Assembly: GCA_021162935.1 (NCBI GenBank)
Contig: JAGGXR010000029.1
Span: 1 to 64,000 of the forward strand
Origin: Deltaproteobacteria bacterium
GTDB lineage: Bacteria; Myxococcota_A; Polyangia; HGW-17; SLPX01
Reading direction: 5' to 3'
Length of the DNA stretch: 64,000 nucleotides
In this document: piece by piece, positions 61,773 to 64,000 of the stretch
Position numbering within the stretch: the stretch's first letter is position 1
Layout: each line of letters begins with the position of its first letter
Program-made: the position numbers and the translations under genes
The notes under the pieces: generated by a model
What the model was told of the DNA's origin: nothing
Seen by the model: the letters and a program-made list of their open reading frames with translations, nothing else
Databases searched by the model: none

Positions 61773-64000
61773 ATGGCTCCGATGATTCAGAAGAACTTTC
61801 GTGCCAGGAGAAACCTTGGCAAGATCGAGGCAATGGTTGGTTTGCCCAATCTGGTGGAACTGCAGAGAGCGTCGTATCGACGCTTTTTGCAGGAGGACGT
61901 ACCTCCGGATGACCGTGAGGACATTGGGCTTCAGGGAGTCTTCAAGAGTGTCTTTCCCATCCAGGACTACACTGGATCGTCGTCTCTAGAGATGGTGCGC
62001 TATTCGTTGGAAACGCCCAAGTACGACGTGGAGGAATGCCGCGAGCGCGGTATGACCTATGCTGCGCCGGTCAAGGTCGTCACGCGACTGTTTCTGTGGG
62101 ACACAAACGAAGAGACGGGCGCACGGACGATTCGTGACTGGAAAGAGCAGGAGGTCTACTTCGGCGAAATTCCCCTGATGACCGATCAGGGGACTTTCGT
62201 GATCAACGGCACGGAGCGGGTGGTGGTGAGCCAGTTGCACCGGAGTCCGGGAGTTTTCTTCGATCACGATCACGGCAAGACGCATTCTTCGGGAAAGCTG
62301 CTTTATGCCGCGCGGATCATTCCATATCGAGGGAGTTGGCTCGACTTCGAGTTTGATGCCCGAGACCGGCTCTTCGTGCGGATCGATCGCCGCAGGAAGC
62401 TGCTGGCCACGATCCTTCTCAGGGCGCTTGGATATTCGACTCAGGAACTTTTGGACTACTTTTACGAGAAGGAGACCGTTTTCCTGGAATCGGGCAAGAA
62501 ATACTACCGGAGCATCTCGTACGATTTGCTCGTCGGCCAGCGCGCCGATCGGGACATTCGGCATCCGCAGACTCGGGAAGTCATCGTCAAGAAGAATCGA
62601 AAATTTTCGGCGAGTTCGATTCGGAAGCTCAAGAATGCGAAAATTACTCGCCTTGCCGTGGATGCGAAGGACCTGGTGGGCCGGGTTGCTGCCGTCGACG
62701 TTGTGGACGAGGAAACGGGCGAGGTCCTGCTGGGGTGCAACGAGGAATTGACCGAGAGCAAGATCGAGGAACTGCGGGCCCGCAGGATTAAGACGTTCCA
62801 GGTCCTGTGCATCGACGGTCTCAACGTGGGGGGGTATCTGCGGGATACGCTCAACGAAGACAAGATGACGAGTCCCGAAGATGCGCTCATCGAGATTTAT
62901 CGTCGGATGCGGCCGGGCGATCCGCCCACCATCGAGGCGGCGAAGACCTTCTTCGACAATCTGTTCTTCAATCCGGACCGGTACGATCTGTCCAAGGTTG
63001 GGCGGCTCAAACTCAACTACAAGTTCAAGTTTGACGAGCCCCTGGACAACACGGTGCTCACTCGGAAAGACATTCTGGACACGGTCAAGTATTTGACCGG
63101 CCTGCGCAACGACCGTGGCAGCGTCGATGATATCGACCACCTGGGCAACCGCCGCGTCCGAGCCGTCGGCGAACTGCTGGAGAACCAGTATCGCATCGGT
63201 TTGGTTCGGATGGAGCGAGCCATCAGGGAACGTATGAGCATGTCCCAAGAGCTCGAAACCCTGATGCCCCACGACCTGATCAACGCGAAGCCTGTGTCCG
63301 CGGTGGTGAAGGAGTATTTCGGATCCAGTCAGCTCAGTCAATTCATGGACCAGACGAATCCGCTCAGCGAAGTGACGCACAAGCGTCGGCTGTCTGCCCT
63401 GGGCCCCGGTGGGCTAGCGAGAGAGCGCGCCGGGTTCGAGGTGCGCGACGTGCACGCTACGCACTACGGACGAATCTGCCCCATCGAGACGCCCGAAGGT
63501 CCGAACATCGGGCTCATCGCATCGCTTTCCACCTATGCGATGGTGAACGAGTACGGCTTCATCGAGACTCCGTATCGGATCGTGGAGAACGGCGTGGCGA
63601 CGGATAGGGTGGAGTATTTTTCCGCCTTGGAGGAGGAGGGGCATTACATCGCGCAGGCGAACACGAAGGTGGACGAGAAGGGTCGGATCAGGGAAAAGGA
63701 TGTCGAAGCGCGACACAACGGCGACTTCGTGATTCTTCCCCGGGAGGAGATTACCCTGATGGACGTCTCTCCGAGTCAGTTGGTCTCTGTGGCCGCATCC
63801 TTGATTCCGTTCCTGGAGCACGATGATGCCAACCGTGCGCTCATGGGCTCGAACATGCAGCGTCAGGCCGTTCCATTGGTCAGGACTTCGGCACCGCTGG
63901 TGGGCACGGGTATGGAGATGACCGTGGCTCGTGATTCGGGTGTGACAGTGGTGGCGAAGCGCAGTGGGACCGTCGAGTCCGTGGATGCCAGTCGGATCGT
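61773..64000 (+). CDS. rpoB: RNA polymerase beta subunit (3' end beyond window)
   Basis: First 742 codons from the ATG at 61773 (AAGGAGAGG upstream). The N-terminal lobes, fork and rifampicin region are clear ('[18 protein letters not shown]', '[16 protein letters not shown]', '[15 protein letters not shown]'). His, Ser and Asp positions that mutate to rifampicin resistance are wild type; one difference is Thr for Asn after 'MDQ'. The catalytic C-terminal half lies outside. Confidence 0.98.
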   Translation, partial: MAPMIQKNFRARRNLGKIEAMVGLPNLVELQRASYRRFLQEDVPPDDREDIGLQGVFKSVFPIQDYTGSSSLEMVRYSLETPKYDVEECRERGMTYAAPVKVVTRLFLWDTNEETGARTIRDWKEQEVYFGEIPLMTDQGTFVINGTERVVVSQLHRSPGVFFDHDHGKTHSSGKLLYAARIIPYRGSWLDFEFDARDRLFVRIDRRRKLLATILLRALGYSTQELLDYFYEKETVFLESGKKYYRSISYDLLVGQRADRDIRHPQTREVIVKKNRKFSASSIRKLKNAKITRLAVDAKDLVGRVAAVDVVDEETGEVLLGCNEELTESKIEELRARRIKTFQVLCIDGLNVGGYLRDTLNEDKMTSPEDALIEIYRRMRPGDPPTIEAAKTFFDNLFFNPDRYDLSKVGRLKLNYKFKFDEPLDNTVLTRKDILDTVKYLTGLRNDRGSVDDIDHLGNRRVRAVGELLENQYRIGLVRMERAIRERMSMSQELETLMPHDLINAKPVSAVVKEYFGSSQLSQFMDQTNPLSEVTHKRRLSALGPGGLARERAGFEVRDVHATHYGRICPIETPEGPNIGLIASLSTYAMVNEYGFIETPYRIVENGVATDRVEYFSALEEEGHYIAQANTKVDEKGRIREKDVEARHNGDFVILPREEITLMDVSPSQLVSVAASLIPFLEHDDANRALMGSNMQRQAVPLVRTSAPLVGTGMEMTVARDSGVTVVAKRSGTVESVDASRI

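Noticed and set aside
61986-63380. 464-codon minus-strand frame under rpoB
   Set aside because: Antisense to rpoB, whose sequence is conserved; long antisense frames are common in high-GC genes.

Overview
The window reads as an ordinary chromosomal segment of a Gram-negative, high-GC bacterium from the former Deltaproteobacteria, most likely a Myxococcota or Bradymonadia-like relative. Evidence for this: DUF4388 and J-domain regulators, 'CGNGTCDP'-type Cys repeats in a lipoprotein, a C-terminal Cys/membrane/Arg sorting tail of the MYXO-CTERM kind, many lipoproteins, PilZ and type IV pilus genes, a histone H1-like Lys/Ala/Thr repeat protein and a B12-dependent ribonucleotide reductase. This is inference; no 16S gene lies in the window. 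I saw no insertion sequence, prophage, integron or CRISPR array.

Layout. 1-1.4 kb: truncated H1-like gene and a TPR protein. 1.4-11 kb (minus strand): a tightly coupled chemosensory operon, cheW - mcp - cheR-STAS - cheA-REC - (REC-REC-adenylate cyclase) - cheB. There is no CheY or flagellar gene. A class III cyclase with its own receiver domains sits where the output regulator would be. 11-15.4 kb: a multispanning transporter coupled to a divergent RtcB-like protein, a DUF4388-J protein and rpoZ. 15.5-18.7 kb: an AcdA-like acyl-CoA synthetase and a sodium:alanine symporter. 18.7-24.9 kb: pilT, pilB and three envelope proteins. 24.9-26.2 kb: an RlmK/RlmI-like methyltransferase.

26.2-32.6 kb (minus): nrdJ - aroDE fusion - aroA - aroK - aroC, four consecutive steps of the common aromatic pathway after DAHP cyclisation, with 4-bp ATGA overlaps. 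32.7-38.4 kb (plus): beta-propeller/helical-tail proteins, two PilZ proteins, a MYXO-CTERM-like propeller and ispG. 38.4-45.4 kb: SprT-like protease, outer-membrane barrel, ECF sigma/anti-sigma pair and a 1094-aa REC-DUF4388-J-TPR regulator. 45.4-49.8 kb: oppDF ATPases without permeases, an FmdB-type protein and a large lipoprotein. 50-56 kb: tRNA-Leu, a lipoprotein phosphoesterase, paralogous small Cys lipoproteins, a TPR protein and a Ca/Na antiporter.

56.3-64 kb (plus): the conserved translation/transcription block tRNA-Thr-Tyr-Gly-Thr - tuf - rpmG - tRNA-Trp - secE - nusG - rplK - rplA - rplJ - rplL - rpoB (cut by the right edge). It starts from a near-consensus sigma-70 promoter.

The most interesting unit is the chemosensory operon. 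Its architecture predicts a pathway in which CheA phosphorylates the receivers of a cyclase and so sets cAMP directly, about 8 kb from pilB/pilT. Other points worth a look are the RtcB-like protein with all six candidate catalytic/metal residues, a two-copy structured repeat placed between convergent genes, and promoters that imply leaderless transcripts.
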